Source of the DNA: Alphaproteobacteria bacterium
GTDB lineage: Bacteria; Pseudomonadota; Alphaproteobacteria; Rhodobacterales; Rhodobacteraceae
Assembly (NCBI GenBank): GCA_030148665.1
Contig: JASBSZ010000047.1
Location: forward strand, 124,001-188,000
Length of the DNA stretch: 64,000 nucleotides
Reading direction: 5' to 3'
Below are positions 26,338 to 35,732 of this stretch, one piece after another. Position numbers and translations under genes: made by a program. How positions within the stretch are numbered: position 1 is the first letter of the stretch; each line of letters opens with the position of its first letter. Below the pieces are notes generated by a model, which ran no database searches, was not told where the DNA came from, and saw only the letters and a list, made by a program, of their open reading frames with translations.

Positions 26338-26901
26338 TCAGTTGAAGGGATTGGCGTCGCCATCGCGCCCCTGCAGCGCCCTTATGCAGCGGATCAGCAT
26401 CAGCATCGACGCCTTGGATCCTGCAAGCGAATATGTGTTTATCCGCCCGCCGCTGCTGCCGTACAGGTTCAGCCGGCTGCCAGCCATGATCTCGCGCAGA
26501 AAGCGCAGCGATGCCTTGCCCTCGGGCAGGGTGAAGAAAACGCTCCTGCTGCTCAGACGGGCATTGTTCAGCGTCCATTTCGGGCGGCGGTCGATGCGCA
26601 CGACGATATTCGCCTTTTCGTCGCCAAAGCGCCAGGCACGGTTGTAAAACTGCAGGCTCACGGTTTCATCCACATCCGCCCAGATCAGGAAATTGCTGCC
26701 GCCGGCACTGACGCGGGCGGCGCAGGCAAACGTGCCGTCATCAAATGCGACGACCCTGACCTCCCACGCCTTGCGCTGATAGACGCGCCGCGATTCCTTG
26801 ACCCCAGCATGGGCCTGCCCCACGGACGCCATCGGCAAAAGGGCCGGGAACCACGAGACAAGGCTGGCCAGGAGCGCGACAAGAAACATTCTTGAAAACA
26901 T
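26338..26901 (-). CDS. Exported protein of unknown function
   Basis: 187 residues with a long signal sequence (~1-32, ending QAHAG) and a mature part with two Cys (TFACAARV near 58-65 and IRCIRA near 171-176) that could form one disulfide. I do not recognise a family; alternating hydrophobic strands suggest a beta-rich envelope protein. ATG 26901 follows AGGAGGT. It is transcribed in the same direction as the transporter operon but separated from livK by 280 bp that hold the BoxR operators, so it is probably not part of that regulon. Confidence 0.7.
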   Translation of the reverse strand: MFSRMFLVALLASLVSWFPALLPMASVGQAHAGVKESRRVYQRKAWEVRVVAFDDGTFACAARVSAGGSNFLIWADVDETVSLQFYNRAWRFGDEKANIVVRIDRRPKWTLNNARLSSRSVFFTLPEGKASLRFLREIMAGSRLNLYGSSGGRINTYSLAGSKASMLMLIRCIRALQGRDGDANPFN

Positions 26902-26969
26902 GACTACCTCCTACACTTCAATAATAACGCACAACAATCATACGCCCCGAAACCGGGTACTGCCGAACG

Positions 26970-27003
26970 AAAAAAAAGGGCACGAAACCCATGTTCCGTG
27001 CCC
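26970..27003 (-). terminator. Rho-independent terminator of fadD
   Basis: On the minus strand GGGCACG (27003-26997) and CGTGCCC (26984-26978) form a perfect 7-bp stem followed by eight Ts (26977-26970), starting 8 bp after the fadD stop. Confidence 0.9.
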
Positions 27004-27010
27004 TGAAAGT

Positions 27011-28615
27011 CTATTTGCGCAATTCGCGCCGCAGAACCTTGCCGACCGCCGATTTCGGCACCTCGTCGATGAACTCGATCTTCTTGGGCACCTTGTAGGC
27101 AGTCAGATGTTCGCGGCAAAAGGCGATGATATCCTCTGGCGTGACGTCCGAACCCTTTTCCCTGACCACGAACAGCTTGACGGCCTCGCCGGTCTTTTCG
27201 TCGGGCACGCCGACGCAGGCGCATTCCTGCACGCCCGGGCAGCGGGTGGCGACCTGTTCGATATCGTTCGGATAGACGTTGAAGCCGGACACGATCACCA
27301 TGTCCTTCTTGCGGTCAACGATCTTCAGGCGGCCCTGTTCATCCTTGATGGCGATGTCGCCGGTGCGGAAGAACCCGTCTTCGGTGAATGCGTCACGGGT
27401 GGCGTCGGGCCGGTTGTAATATCCGGGCATGACCTGCGGGCCACGCGCGCAAAGCTCGCCCCGCTCGCCATCGGGCACCTCGTTGCCGTCGTCATCCAGC
27501 AGCTTGATTTCGGTATCGGGCACCGCATAGCCGATGGTGCCGGTGAATTCGGTCCAGTGCGGCGGGCACATGGCCAGAACGGGCGAGGTTTCCGACAGGC
27601 CATAGCCTTCGAGGATGGGCTTGCCGGTAAAACTTTCCCATTTGTCGGATACGGCCTTCATGGTTGCGGTGCCGCCGCCGACCGCCCATTTCAGGCGCGA
27701 GAAATCGACCTCGCCGAATTCCGGGTGCAGCATCATGCCGGCATACAGCGTGTTGACGCCGTTGATGCGGGTAAAGCCCGAATTCTTGATCGCCTTGATG
27801 AAACCGTCCATGTCGCGCGGATTGGTGATCAGGATGTTCTTGCCGCCAAAGGCCGCGTAAAGCAGAAAATTCACCGTCAGCGCAAAGATGTGATAGAGCG
27901 GCAGCGCGGTGATCATCACCTCTTTGCCTTCCTCCATCACATCATGCGCCATGTCGTAGATCTGTTCGATATTCGACAGGATGTTGTCATTGGTCAGCAT
28001 CGCGCCCTTTGAGGGGCCGGTCGTGCCGCCCGTATATTGCAGGAATGCCAGGTCATCGCGCGAAACCTCGACCGGCGAGAAATCCATGCCAGCGCCCTTT
28101 TCCATTGCGTCGGCCAACAGGGTATAGTCGGCAAAGTCGTCGGGTATCGGCGGCGTCGGCAGCGGGTTCTGCCCGCAATCGCCCAGCTGCAGCACCAGTA
28201 CCTGTTTCACCGGCACCTTGTCGCGCACGGCGGAAAAGGCCGGGGTCGAACCCGAAAAGATGATGATCGCCTCGGCCCCGGAATCGTTGAGCTGGTGTTC
28301 CAGCTCGTCGGGCGTGTAAAGCGGGTTGACCGAGACCTGCACCGCGCCGCATTTGTGAATCGCCATTGTCGAAACCGGATGCGCCAGCGCGTTGGGCGAC
28401 ATCAGCGCGACCTTGTCGCCTTTCCTGATCCCCATCTCGTTTTGCATATAGGCGGCGAGCGCGTCGGAATAGCGGCCCAGATCGGCAAAGCTGAGGCTGT
28501 TGTTGAAGTTCTCGAAAGCGATCGTGTCGCCATAGACCCTGACTGCCCCATCCAGCATTTCCCAGATGGAACTGGCGGCCTTGACCCGCCCGATTGCCGT
28601 TTCCGTCACCTTCAT
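27011..28615 (-). CDS. fadD: Long/medium-chain fatty-acid-CoA ligase (FadD-like)
   Basis: A 534-residue acyl-adenylate ligase. Motifs: YTGGTTGPSKGAMLTN (P-loop), GYGLSETSPV, the hinge/acid region GFFRTGDIAIKDEQG, DRKKDMVIVSGFNVYPNDIE and the C-terminal lysine in PKSAVGKVLRRELRK. It activates free fatty acids to CoA thioesters for beta-oxidation. It lies 28 bp downstream of a second acyl-CoA synthetase in the same orientation and ends at a strong terminator. Confidence 0.9.
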   Translation of the reverse strand: MKVTETAIGRVKAASSIWEMLDGAVRVYGDTIAFENFNNSLSFADLGRYSDALAAYMQNEMGIRKGDKVALMSPNALAHPVSTMAIHKCGAVQVSVNPLYTPDELEHQLNDSGAEAIIIFSGSTPAFSAVRDKVPVKQVLVLQLGDCGQNPLPTPPIPDDFADYTLLADAMEKGAGMDFSPVEVSRDDLAFLQYTGGTTGPSKGAMLTNDNILSNIEQIYDMAHDVMEEGKEVMITALPLYHIFALTVNFLLYAAFGGKNILITNPRDMDGFIKAIKNSGFTRINGVNTLYAGMMLHPEFGEVDFSRLKWAVGGGTATMKAVSDKWESFTGKPILEGYGLSETSPVLAMCPPHWTEFTGTIGYAVPDTEIKLLDDDGNEVPDGERGELCARGPQVMPGYYNRPDATRDAFTEDGFFRTGDIAIKDEQGRLKIVDRKKDMVIVSGFNVYPNDIEQVATRCPGVQECACVGVPDEKTGEAVKLFVVREKGSDVTPEDIIAFCREHLTAYKVPKKIEFIDEVPKSAVGKVLRRELRK

Positions 28616-28643
28616 CCTCCGTTACTTGATCTGTCGTGCCGGT

Positions 28644-30539
28644 TCAGTCCGCCCACTCCCAGGGCGTGATGAACGCGCCAAGGCTTGCCTGCACGGCGGC
28701 ATCATCCGCACCGCCCCTGTTGTGCAGCCGGGCAACCAGCCCGCGTTTCTTGTCTTCGACAACCTCGGCCACCTCGGCCTCAACGCCGTCGCTGGCCAGG
28801 ACCTCGTTGAACACCCGCGTGATCGCCATCTTGCGCAGGTCGGGCTTGAAGATCTTGCCGACCGCAGTCTTGGGCAATTCATCGAGAATTTCGAGATGCT
28901 TCGGGATCGCCGCCTTTTCACCGATCCGTTCCCTGGCGAATTTCATCAGCGCGTCGCTGTCGGCAGTGGCGCCCTCGACCAGCTCGACATAGGCGCAGGG
29001 CACCTCGCCGGAATGCTTGTCGGGCTGACCGATTGCGCCGACAAAGGCCACGTCGGGATGGGCTGCAAGCGCCTCTTCTATTTCAGCGGGGTCGATATTG
29101 TGCCCACCGCGAATGATCAGATCCTTGGCGCGGCCCGTGATCCACAGATAGCCGTCGGCGTCAATCCGGCCCAGATCACCGCTGCGCAGATATTGGTCCA
29201 GCGCGAACAGGCCCTTGTTCTTGTCCTCCTCGGTATAGGTGTGGCCGGGATAGACGCCGGGGTTGGAAATGCAGATCTCGCCGACCTCGTCAACGCCGCG
29301 CTCGGCCTTGACCGTGCCATCGGGGGCGCAATCGAGGATCTTGACATCCGTATAGGGAAACGGAATCCCGACCGAGCCGATCTTTTTCGGCCCGTCATAG
29401 GGGTTGACCGATATCAGGCAGGTGGCCTCGGTCATGCCGTAACCTTCCAGGATGGTCACGCCGGTAGCCTTTTCAAACCGGTTGAACAGCTCGACCGGCA
29501 TCGGGGCCGAGCCGCAAAATGCCGTCTTGAGGGTCGAGACATCTGCGTTGACCTCACGCTGCATCAGGGCAGCGGCGGCCGTGGGAACCATGACCATGAA
29601 ACTGGCCTTCCAGCGTTCGACCAGCTTCCAGAAATTGTCGAACACCCCGTCGCCACGATAGCCGGCGGGCGTAGGCATGACCATATGGCCACCCGCGCCG
29701 ACCGTTGCCATCAGAATGGGATAGGCGGCAAAGACATGAAACAGCGGCAACGGGCACAGAACGACATCCTCGTGGGACATCAGCAATTCCTCGCCACACC
29801 AGCCGTTGTAGATCATGCCCGAATAGCGGTGTTGCGCCACCTTGGGCATGCCGGTGGTGCCGCCGGTGTGGAAATAGGCCGCCACGCGATCGGTAGCTGC
29901 ATCGGCAAAATCGAGGGCATCCTGGCGCTGCTTGCCCAGCTCTCGGTTGAAATCCAGCACCTTGGCGTGATGCGAGACATTCACCTTGGGCCGGATCAAC
30001 GGCACGATCCAGCTTTTCGGAGGGGTCAGGTAATGCAGAAGGTCAACCTCGAGAACGGTTTTCACGTTCGGCGCATGACTGACGGCTTCGGCCGCCTTCT
30101 GGGCGATGTCGCTCTTGGGAAAGGATTTCAGCGTCACCAGCACCTTGGCGCCCGTCTCGCGCAGGATCGCGCCGATCTGTTCGGGTTCCAAGAGCGGGTT
30201 GACCGGATTGACGATACCCGCGACCGCCCCGCCCAGCAGGGTGATCGCGGTCTCGTTCGCGTTGGGCATGAGATAGGCGACGACATCGCCCTCGCCGACG
30301 CCGAGGCGCCGGAAAAGATTGGCAGCCTGCGTGACCTTGCCCATCAGTTGCGACCAGGTCAGGGTCTCGGCCTTGTCGGTCGGCCCCGATGTGATCTGGA
30401 AAGAGATGGCCGGCCGGTCGGGGAAACGATCGGCACTGCGTTTTACATACTGGTAGATCGTGCGCGCGGGCTGGCGTTCGTCGAACGGCATCTCGCGCTC
30501 GATTGCCAGCTTGTCATCCAGTGTCGCGAGTCTCGCCAT
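28644..30539 (-). CDS. Acyl-CoA synthetase (FadD-like, long form)
   Basis: A 631-residue AMP-dependent ligase of the extended type used for branched or aromatic acyl substrates (as in FadD-related feruloyl- or cyclohexane-carboxylate ligases). AYFHTGGTTGMPKVAQH is the P-loop, GYGMTEATCLISVNP the adenine motif, and ELPKTAVGKIFKPDLRK the C-terminal catalytic lysine. I chose the ATG at 30539, with GGAGGG 5 nt upstream; an adjacent ATG at 30542 is too close to it. It probably forms an operon with fadD. The substrate is not determined. Confidence 0.88.
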   Translation of the reverse strand: MARLATLDDKLAIEREMPFDERQPARTIYQYVKRSADRFPDRPAISFQITSGPTDKAETLTWSQLMGKVTQAANLFRRLGVGEGDVVAYLMPNANETAITLLGGAVAGIVNPVNPLLEPEQIGAILRETGAKVLVTLKSFPKSDIAQKAAEAVSHAPNVKTVLEVDLLHYLTPPKSWIVPLIRPKVNVSHHAKVLDFNRELGKQRQDALDFADAATDRVAAYFHTGGTTGMPKVAQHRYSGMIYNGWCGEELLMSHEDVVLCPLPLFHVFAAYPILMATVGAGGHMVMPTPAGYRGDGVFDNFWKLVERWKASFMVMVPTAAAALMQREVNADVSTLKTAFCGSAPMPVELFNRFEKATGVTILEGYGMTEATCLISVNPYDGPKKIGSVGIPFPYTDVKILDCAPDGTVKAERGVDEVGEICISNPGVYPGHTYTEEDKNKGLFALDQYLRSGDLGRIDADGYLWITGRAKDLIIRGGHNIDPAEIEEALAAHPDVAFVGAIGQPDKHSGEVPCAYVELVEGATADSDALMKFARERIGEKAAIPKHLEILDELPKTAVGKIFKPDLRKMAITRVFNEVLASDGVEAEVAEVVEDKKRGLVARLHNRGGADDAAVQASLGAFITPWEWAD

Positions 30540-30716
30540 CATGCCCTCCAGAACAGCCCATGCGGCGAGGCGCCGCATGACGCCAAACCAGATTGAACCA
30601 AAACACCATTGGGGCGCAACCCTGTTGAGGGGCGCCCAGGCCGGGGTTTACGAAAGGTCAACCCCTGGCGCCCGATCTGAGCGGACGACAAATCGCCGGA
30701 TACGGCACCTGTCCGG

Positions 30717-32522
30717 CTATTCGGCGGCGGCCGCACCTTCGGTAAATTGCAGCCGGGCCAGACGTGCATACAGCCCGCCCTGGGCAACCAGCGCGTCGTG
30801 GGTGCCGGTCGCAACGACCCGGCCCTTGTCGAACACGATGATTCGATCGGCCTTTTTCACGGTAGCCAGACGGTGGGCGACAATCAGGGTGGTGCGCTCG
30901 GCCGCCAGCGATTCAACGGCCTTTTGCACGGCCTGCTCGCTTTCGGCGTCGAGCGCCGAGGTGGCCTCGTCCAGCAGCAACACAGGTGCTGCCCGCAGAA
31001 TGGCCCGGGCGATGGCGATTCGTTGTTTTTGCCCACCCGACAGCATCACCCCGCGTTCACCAACATAGGTATCATAGCCGTCGGGCAGATCCATCAGGAA
31101 ATCATGCGCTGCCGCAGCGCTGGCGGCCTGCTCGACCTCGGCATCCGAGGCATCCGGGCGACCAAAGCGGATGTTTTCACGCGCGCTGTCCCCAAAGATC
31201 ACAGGATCCTGCGGCACCAGCGCAAGCGCCTTGCGGAAATCGCTGCGCCTGAGGGTGCGTATATCAAGCCCGTCAAGCCGGACGACCCCCTCGATCGGAT
31301 CGAAAAACCGCAGGATCAGCTGGAACAGCGTGGACTTGCCGGCCCCCGAAGGCCCGACAATGGCAACCGTTTCGCCAGGCTTGACGACAAAGTCGACATC
31401 GTGAAGCGCCCGCACGCCGGGGCGCGCCGGGTAGTGAAAACTGACATGATCAAAGGCGATCTCGCCCCTGACCTGTTCGGGCATGGGAACCGGGCTGGCA
31501 GGGTCGGCAACCGTATCTTCGGCCTGCAACAGCTCGATCAGGCGCTCGGTGGCGCCTGCGGCGCGCTGTAACTCGCCCCAGATCTCGGACAGGGCACCTA
31601 CGGCACCCGCAACCAGAACCGCGTAGATCACGAACTGCACCAGCTCGCCCGGAGTCATGCTGCCCGCGCGGACATCGTTCGCCCCCACCCACAGCACGCC
31701 CACGACACCGGCAAAGACCAGGAACATCACCATGACCGTCATCACTGCACGGGTGGCGATACGCTGCAGGGCCGATTCATAGGACAGTTCGGTCACATCG
31801 CGAAACTTGCGCCGGCTGACATCCTCATGGGTAAAGGCCTGCACGGTCTGGGCAGCCTGCAGGGTTTCCGATGCGTTGCCCGAGCTTTCGGCCACGCGAT
31901 CCTGATTTTCGCGCGACAGCTTGCGCAGACGGCGCCCCAGCACGATGATCGGGATGACGATCACGGGAACCATCAGAAAGACGAGGCCGGCCAGCTTGGC
32001 ACTGGTCAGCAACATCAGGGTGAGCCCACCCAGGAAGATCAGGAAATTGCGCAATGCCACCGAAACCGATGACGAGATCACCGAAAGGATCAGCGTCGTG
32101 TCGGTGGTGATGCGCGAGAGCACCTCGCCCGTCATGATCTTTTCGAAAAAGGCCGGGCTCATGCCGATCATCTTGTCATAGACGGCTTCGCGGATATCGG
32201 CCACCACACGCTCGCCCAGTCGGGTGACCAGGTAGTATCTCATGCCCGTTCCGATCGCCAGAAGCAGGGCGATCAACAGCGCGGCGCCGAAATACTGGTC
32301 CAGCAGGGCAACGTCGCCGGCACCGAACCCGTCGACGACCCGGCGCACGGCCATCGGAAGGATCAGCGACAGCGCGGCCGTGAGCACCAGCGCGACACCC
32401 GCGAGAATGGCGATCAGGCGATAGGGGCGGATAAAGGGCAACAGGGCCCGCATCGGGCCTATGCTCCTGGCCTTGGCACGCTCTTCCTCGGATGATTTGC
32501 CGGTGGTGGGTTTCCTGGCCAT
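30717..32522 (-). CDS. ABC exporter (MsbA-like, fused permease-ATPase)
   Basis: 601 residues: a cytoplasmic N-terminal tail rich in Lys/Glu, six transmembrane helices (~30-320), and a nucleotide-binding domain with GPSGAGKSTLFQLIL (Walker A), LSGGQKQRIAIARAIL (signature) and PVLLLDEATSALD (Walker B). It works as a homodimer or heterodimer half-transporter of the lipid A/multidrug-exporter type. The start at 32522 (MARKPTTGK) is preferred over longer readings with no homology. It is divergent from the Sel1 gene. Confidence 0.9.
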   Translation of the reverse strand: MARKPTTGKSSEEERAKARSIGPMRALLPFIRPYRLIAILAGVALVLTAALSLILPMAVRRVVDGFGAGDVALLDQYFGAALLIALLLAIGTGMRYYLVTRLGERVVADIREAVYDKMIGMSPAFFEKIMTGEVLSRITTDTTLILSVISSSVSVALRNFLIFLGGLTLMLLTSAKLAGLVFLMVPVIVIPIIVLGRRLRKLSRENQDRVAESSGNASETLQAAQTVQAFTHEDVSRRKFRDVTELSYESALQRIATRAVMTVMVMFLVFAGVVGVLWVGANDVRAGSMTPGELVQFVIYAVLVAGAVGALSEIWGELQRAAGATERLIELLQAEDTVADPASPVPMPEQVRGEIAFDHVSFHYPARPGVRALHDVDFVVKPGETVAIVGPSGAGKSTLFQLILRFFDPIEGVVRLDGLDIRTLRRSDFRKALALVPQDPVIFGDSARENIRFGRPDASDAEVEQAASAAAAHDFLMDLPDGYDTYVGERGVMLSGGQKQRIAIARAILRAAPVLLLDEATSALDAESEQAVQKAVESLAAERTTLIVAHRLATVKKADRIIVFDKGRVVATGTHDALVAQGGLYARLARLQFTEGAAAAE

Positions 32523-32680
32523 CTGCCCTGCTTCCCTGTACTGTAATCCTGGCCCCCAATAAGCGAGCGCGCGGCCAATCACAAGCGCAAGCAATGTCGC
32601 AAGCCTCACAAGGCTGCGAGAATGGGCGCCCCGCATTGCAAGCCATCGACCTCGGTGCGCGGGCATGGCAATATCGCGCC

Positions 32681-33217
32681 ATGAAGGAATTACGCCAAGC
32701 CATACGCAGGATCGTGTTCTGGGCCGTGGTGCTGGGGTTGCTGGTCCTGGCAATCAAGCAGTTTCCCGGGCGGGACAAGGCCGCGCTGGATGCCTTTGAC
32801 AAGGGAGACTACAGCACGGCCGCCCGGTTCTGGGAAAAACTGTCGCGTACGGGCGATGTCGAGGCGCAGTTCAAGCTGGGCATGCTGTATGCCCAGGGGC
32901 TGGGGGTGGAAAGGGACCCACGCAAGGCGCACGAACTGCTGCTGGCAGCTGCCGAGGCCGGCAACCCGGCGGCCCAGTACATGGTGGCGCGCGATTACAG
33001 ATACGGAATCGGCACCGACCGCTCGCCCAAGGTCGCATTGATGTGGTTGCGCGAATCGGCCGACCGCGACTTTGCCCCGGCACAGATCGCCCTGGGCAGG
33101 CTGTACCTGTCAGGCGATGGCGTCAGGCGTGATCCGAAACAGGCCGATTACTGGTTGGGCAAGGCGGAAAGGCTGCGCCCCGACATCATGACCGGCTCCG
33201 ACATCGCGCCGCGGTAG
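32681..33217 (+). CDS. Sel1-repeat protein with N-terminal membrane anchor
   Basis: 178 residues: an N-terminal hydrophobic segment (~9-26, [15 protein letters not shown]) and three Sel1-like repeats (~50-160), each with the helical pattern A..LG.LY..G.GV..D...A. Such proteins sit at the inner membrane and scaffold protein-protein contacts. The ATG at 32681 is the only one next to the membrane segment. It is not linked in an operon to a gene of known process. Confidence 0.82.
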   Translation: MKELRQAIRRIVFWAVVLGLLVLAIKQFPGRDKAALDAFDKGDYSTAARFWEKLSRTGDVEAQFKLGMLYAQGLGVERDPRKAHELLLAAAEAGNPAAQYMVARDYRYGIGTDRSPKVALMWLRESADRDFAPAQIALGRLYLSGDGVRRDPKQADYWLGKAERLRPDIMTGSDIAPR

Positions 33218-33342
33218 CGCGCCGCATCTCCAGATCTGCAGCACCCCCCATGGCCTTGCCCCGGCCGCGCCTGTGGTTGAACGAGGGTCACGGGCCGGAA
33301 ACCGTCGCCGGAAGGGAATGCGCGTAGCGGAAGGGTGGAGGG

Positions 33343-33416
33343 TGGAGCGGGTAGCGGGAATCGAACCCGCACCAAGAGCTTGGAAGGCTCGTGTGATACC
33401 ATTTCACCATACCCGC
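33343..33416 (-). tRNA. tRNA-Gly (TCC)
   Basis: On the minus strand: acceptor GCGGGTA pairing with TACCCGC, D arm GGTGAAATGGTATCA, anticodon TCC in the loop CTTCCAA, T arm GCGGGTTCGATTCCCGC, discriminator T and CCA (33345-33343). It is 74 nt with CCA. Confidence 0.96.
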
Positions 33417-33539
33417 AGCCGCCTGTTAGGTAATCAAGCACGCGCGTGCCGTCAAGCGGTCGGCACAGTTGCAGAACACGAAATTTCGCCTATCCTGCGC
33501 ATGATCGGCCGCCAGGTGCGGCATGCAGGAGGGTATCTG

Positions 33540-33980
33540 GTGAGCAGCAAGACAATCATGGTGCTGAACGGCCCGAATCTGAACCTTCTGGGCCAGCGCG
33601 AACCCGAAACCTATGGGGCTGAAACCCTCGCCGATGTCGAAGCGGCCTGCGCCGCGCTGGCTCGCGATCTGGGCCTGAAGGTGGATTTCCGCCAGTCCAA
33701 CATCGAGGGCGAGCTGGTCACATGGATACAGCAGGCGCGCGAACTGGCCGCGGCGATCGTCATCAACCCGGCGGCCTATACGCATACGTCGGTGGCGATT
33801 CTGGACGCGCTCAACGCCTTTGACGGGCCGGTGATCGAGGTTCACATCAGCAATATCCACAAGCGCGAGGCCTTTCGGCACCATTCATTTGTTTCGCGCA
33901 GGGCGGATGGGGTGATCGCGGGCTGCGGCACGCAGGGCTATCTGCTGGCGCTGCGTCAGATGGCGTATCTGCTGGGATAA
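33540..33980 (+). CDS. aroQ: 3-dehydroquinate dehydratase, type II
   Basis: A 146-residue type II (dodecameric) dehydroquinase of the shikimate pathway. The N-terminus has [17 protein letters not shown] with the catalytic Tyr loop, NPAAYTHTS (His), and [17 protein letters not shown] with the other family residues. The start is GTG 33540, preceded by AGGAGG at a 7-nt spacing; readings further upstream run into the tRNA. It is followed by a gap with the Rhodobacteraceae repeat. Confidence 0.95.
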   Translation: MSSKTIMVLNGPNLNLLGQREPETYGAETLADVEAACAALARDLGLKVDFRQSNIEGELVTWIQQARELAAAIVINPAAYTHTSVAILDALNAFDGPVIEVHISNIHKREAFRHHSFVSRRADGVIAGCGTQGYLLALRQMAYLLG

Positions 33981-34207
33981 TGGTGGCGGGACCGCAAGCA
34001 CGACCGTGGAGGTTGGATCATTCCCGAGAGCCTGGACAACCAGGTGGGCACCGGGTGCGATAGGCCACGACCAGTCGCAGAGCCAGCTCCCGTTCGAAAA
34101 TGTAAGGCCACTGGAATGGAGCCTCTCACGCGTCGGGCAGTACCCGCCGGTGCCAGATGTAGGCAGTCGGCGCGCCGCGCACAAGGTCGAACACGGTGAA
34201 ATGAGGA

Positions 34208-34265
34208 GGGGGCGCTGCCCCCGTCGCTGGCGCGACTCCCCCGGCGTATTTTGGCAAAGAAGAAG
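34208..34265 (+). repeat. Rhodobacteraceae AAGAAGAAG element, copy 5 (full)
   Basis: A hairpin GGGGGC-GCT-GCCCCC (34208-34222), then CCCCCGG and GTATTTTGGCAAAGAAGAAG (34246-34265). It has the same order of parts as copy 1 on the other strand. The ~225 bp between aroQ and this element hold nothing I can identify; one minus-strand reading (FTVFDLVRGAPTAYIWHRR near 34200) stops quickly and is not a supported gene. Confidence 0.7.
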
Positions 34266-34314
34266 ATACGGGGGCGGGTCTTGACGAAATGTTCACTTAT
34301 TGTTCATATGCCGC

Positions 34315-34767
34315 ATGGCAAACGGAATGACAGCGGGGCAAAGATTGGCGCGGGGCGTGTGTCGGCATCTGCGCCAGCACGGGTTTTCCGTGATCGAGGA
34401 ATTCGTGCCGGTGCGGGGCTTGCGCGTCGATGTGATCGCCCTTGGCCCGCGGGGCGAGATCTGGGTTGTCGAATGCAAATCTTCGCGCACGGATTTCCTG
34501 ACCGACAGGAAATGGCCCGGCTATCTGGACTGGTGCGAAAGGTTCTTCTGGGCGGTGGGGCCGGATTTTCCGCGCGCCCTGCTGCCGCAGGAACACGGGC
34601 TGATCCTGGCCGACGAACATGATGGCGAGATCCTGCGTCTTGGCGAAGTGCGCAAGCTGGCCGCCGCCCGGCGCAAGGCCCTGACGCAGAAATTCGCACG
34701 CGTGGCGGCAGATCGCTTGCAGGCATTGCGCGACCCGGCGCCCGAGCAACGATTTGACGTGGTTTAG
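34315..34767 (+). CDS. mmcB: MmcB-family DNA repair protein
   Basis: 150 residues of the alphaproteobacterial MmcB family, a nuclease-like fold in DNA-damage tolerance (mitomycin C resistance in Caulobacter). The PD-(D/E)xK-like core is visible: RVDVIALGPRGEIWVVECKSSRTDF. Start ATG 34315 (MANGMTAGQR). The downstream gene on the other strand converges and its stop overlaps the mmcB stop by 3 bases. Confidence 0.9.
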   Translation: MANGMTAGQRLARGVCRHLRQHGFSVIEEFVPVRGLRVDVIALGPRGEIWVVECKSSRTDFLTDRKWPGYLDWCERFFWAVGPDFPRALLPQEHGLILADEHDGEILRLGEVRKLAAARRKALTQKFARVAADRLQALRDPAPEQRFDVV

Positions 34768-34958
34768 AGGTTTTTTGACATTGCGCGGGCACGGGCGGCA
34801 GCGGCGCGCAGCTCTTCAGCGATTTCCTCGGCCTCTTCGGGTTCGAAATCCAGCGGCAGGCTGATTTCCGGGGCCTCGACATAGATGCGCACCATGCCCA
34901 GCGTGGTCGGACCGATCTGGAGATTCGCGGCGATGTCGCTTTCCTTGTCGATATTCAT
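34764..34958 (-). CDS. DUF6324-family small protein
   Basis: 64 residues beginning MNIDKESDIAANLQIGPTTL and ending with a Glu/Ala-rich helix, a small conserved alphaproteobacterial protein of unknown function. I prefer the ATG at 34958 (GGAG about 10 nt upstream); an ATG at 34967 is too close to the same GGAG. It converges on mmcB. Confidence 0.8.
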   Translation of the reverse strand: MNIDKESDIAANLQIGPTTLGMVRIYVEAPEISLPLDFEPEEAEEIAEELRAAAARARAMSKNL

Positions 34959-35087
34959 CTCTGTCATGCTCCTTGCGAACAGGTTGCGCCTTGGCTACCC
35001 TGCCGTTTGCCCGCAGGCAAGGGAATGATCGTTGATTTCCTGTTGACCGCGGCGGTCGAAAACACTAGTTCGACCGGGCGTAAGCAT

Positions 35088-35164
35088 GCCGACGTAGCTC
35101 AGTAGGTTAGAGCGCTTGATTGTGGATCAAGAGGTCCCCCGTTCGAGCCGGGGCGTCGGTACCA
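35088..35164 (+). tRNA. tRNA-His (GTG), alphaproteobacterial type without G-1
   Basis: Acceptor GCCGACG / CGTCGGT, so position 1-72 is a G-U wobble. The discriminator is A73 and CCA is encoded (35162-35164). The base before G1 is T, so there is no genomic G-1. Anticodon GTG at 35122-35124. The combination of no G-1, A73 and U72 is known for many alphaproteobacteria. Confidence 0.96.
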
Positions 35165-35177
35165 CCCCACCCCGATA

Positions 35178-35732
35178 TCAGCCGGCAGAGAGCCCGTCCT
35201 GCGCGTTGACGCGCCGCATCGCGCCCAGCAGCCTTGAGCAGGCCGACACCGCCAGGCTGCGCGGCACCATGATGTCGGCGCCATTGCCACGTTTCAGGAT
35301 CAGGGCCGGAATATGGGCAAGCTCGGTCAGTGCCACATGGCCGCGCCGGAACATTGTCGGGCGCAGGTCGATGGGGGTGAGTCGCGCCAATATGTCGGTG
35401 GCAGGCGGCCCCTGAAGGCGCATGACGGCATACGCGCCGGTCTGATCCACCAGCGCGGCCTGGCGCGACAGGCTGCGGGCTGCGGGCAGCTCGCCCACCA
35501 GCAGATATTTCCCCGCCCCCGCCCAGATCAGCCGCAGCCGGTCATTCCCGCTGCTGCGACAGGGTGCGGGCAGTTTCAGCCCATGTGCTGCTTGCAAGGC
35601 CCTGGCCAGATCCGCCCCCTTGCGTGGCAGGATCGCCGTGACATGGGCGGGCCGGATTTCGGCGAGGCTTGTGACGCCAATCTCGACCGGCAACAGATCT
35701 GCAAGGGGTGATGTGGGTGTCAGATCAACCAC
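35178..35732 (-). CDS. soxG: Sarcosine oxidase gamma subunit
   Basis: 184-residue gamma subunit of heterotetrameric sarcosine oxidase, which oxidises N-methylglycine to glycine and passes the one-carbon unit to tetrahydrofolate. Family features include RLIWAGAGKYLLVGE and the GcvT-related RLQGPPATDILARLTPIDL. Start GTG 35732 with GGAGG upstream, overlapping the soxA end by 8 bp. It is last in soxBDAG. Confidence 0.88.
   Translation of the reverse strand: MVDLTPTSPLADLLPVEIGVTSLAEIRPAHVTAILPRKGADLARALQAAHGLKLPAPCRSSGNDRLRLIWAGAGKYLLVGELPAARSLSRQAALVDQTGAYAVMRLQGPPATDILARLTPIDLRPTMFRRGHVALTELAHIPALILKRGNGADIMVPRSLAVSACSRLLGAMRRVNAQDGLSAG

Noticed and set aside
24858-26345. 495-codon plus-strand frame opposite livK
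   Set aside because: Antisense shadow of a clear substrate-binding protein.
33981-34200. Possible minus-strand gene in the aroQ-mmcB gap
   Set aside because: The only attractive reading (FTVFDLVRGAPTAYIWHRR) hits a stop within 25 codons and has no start signal.
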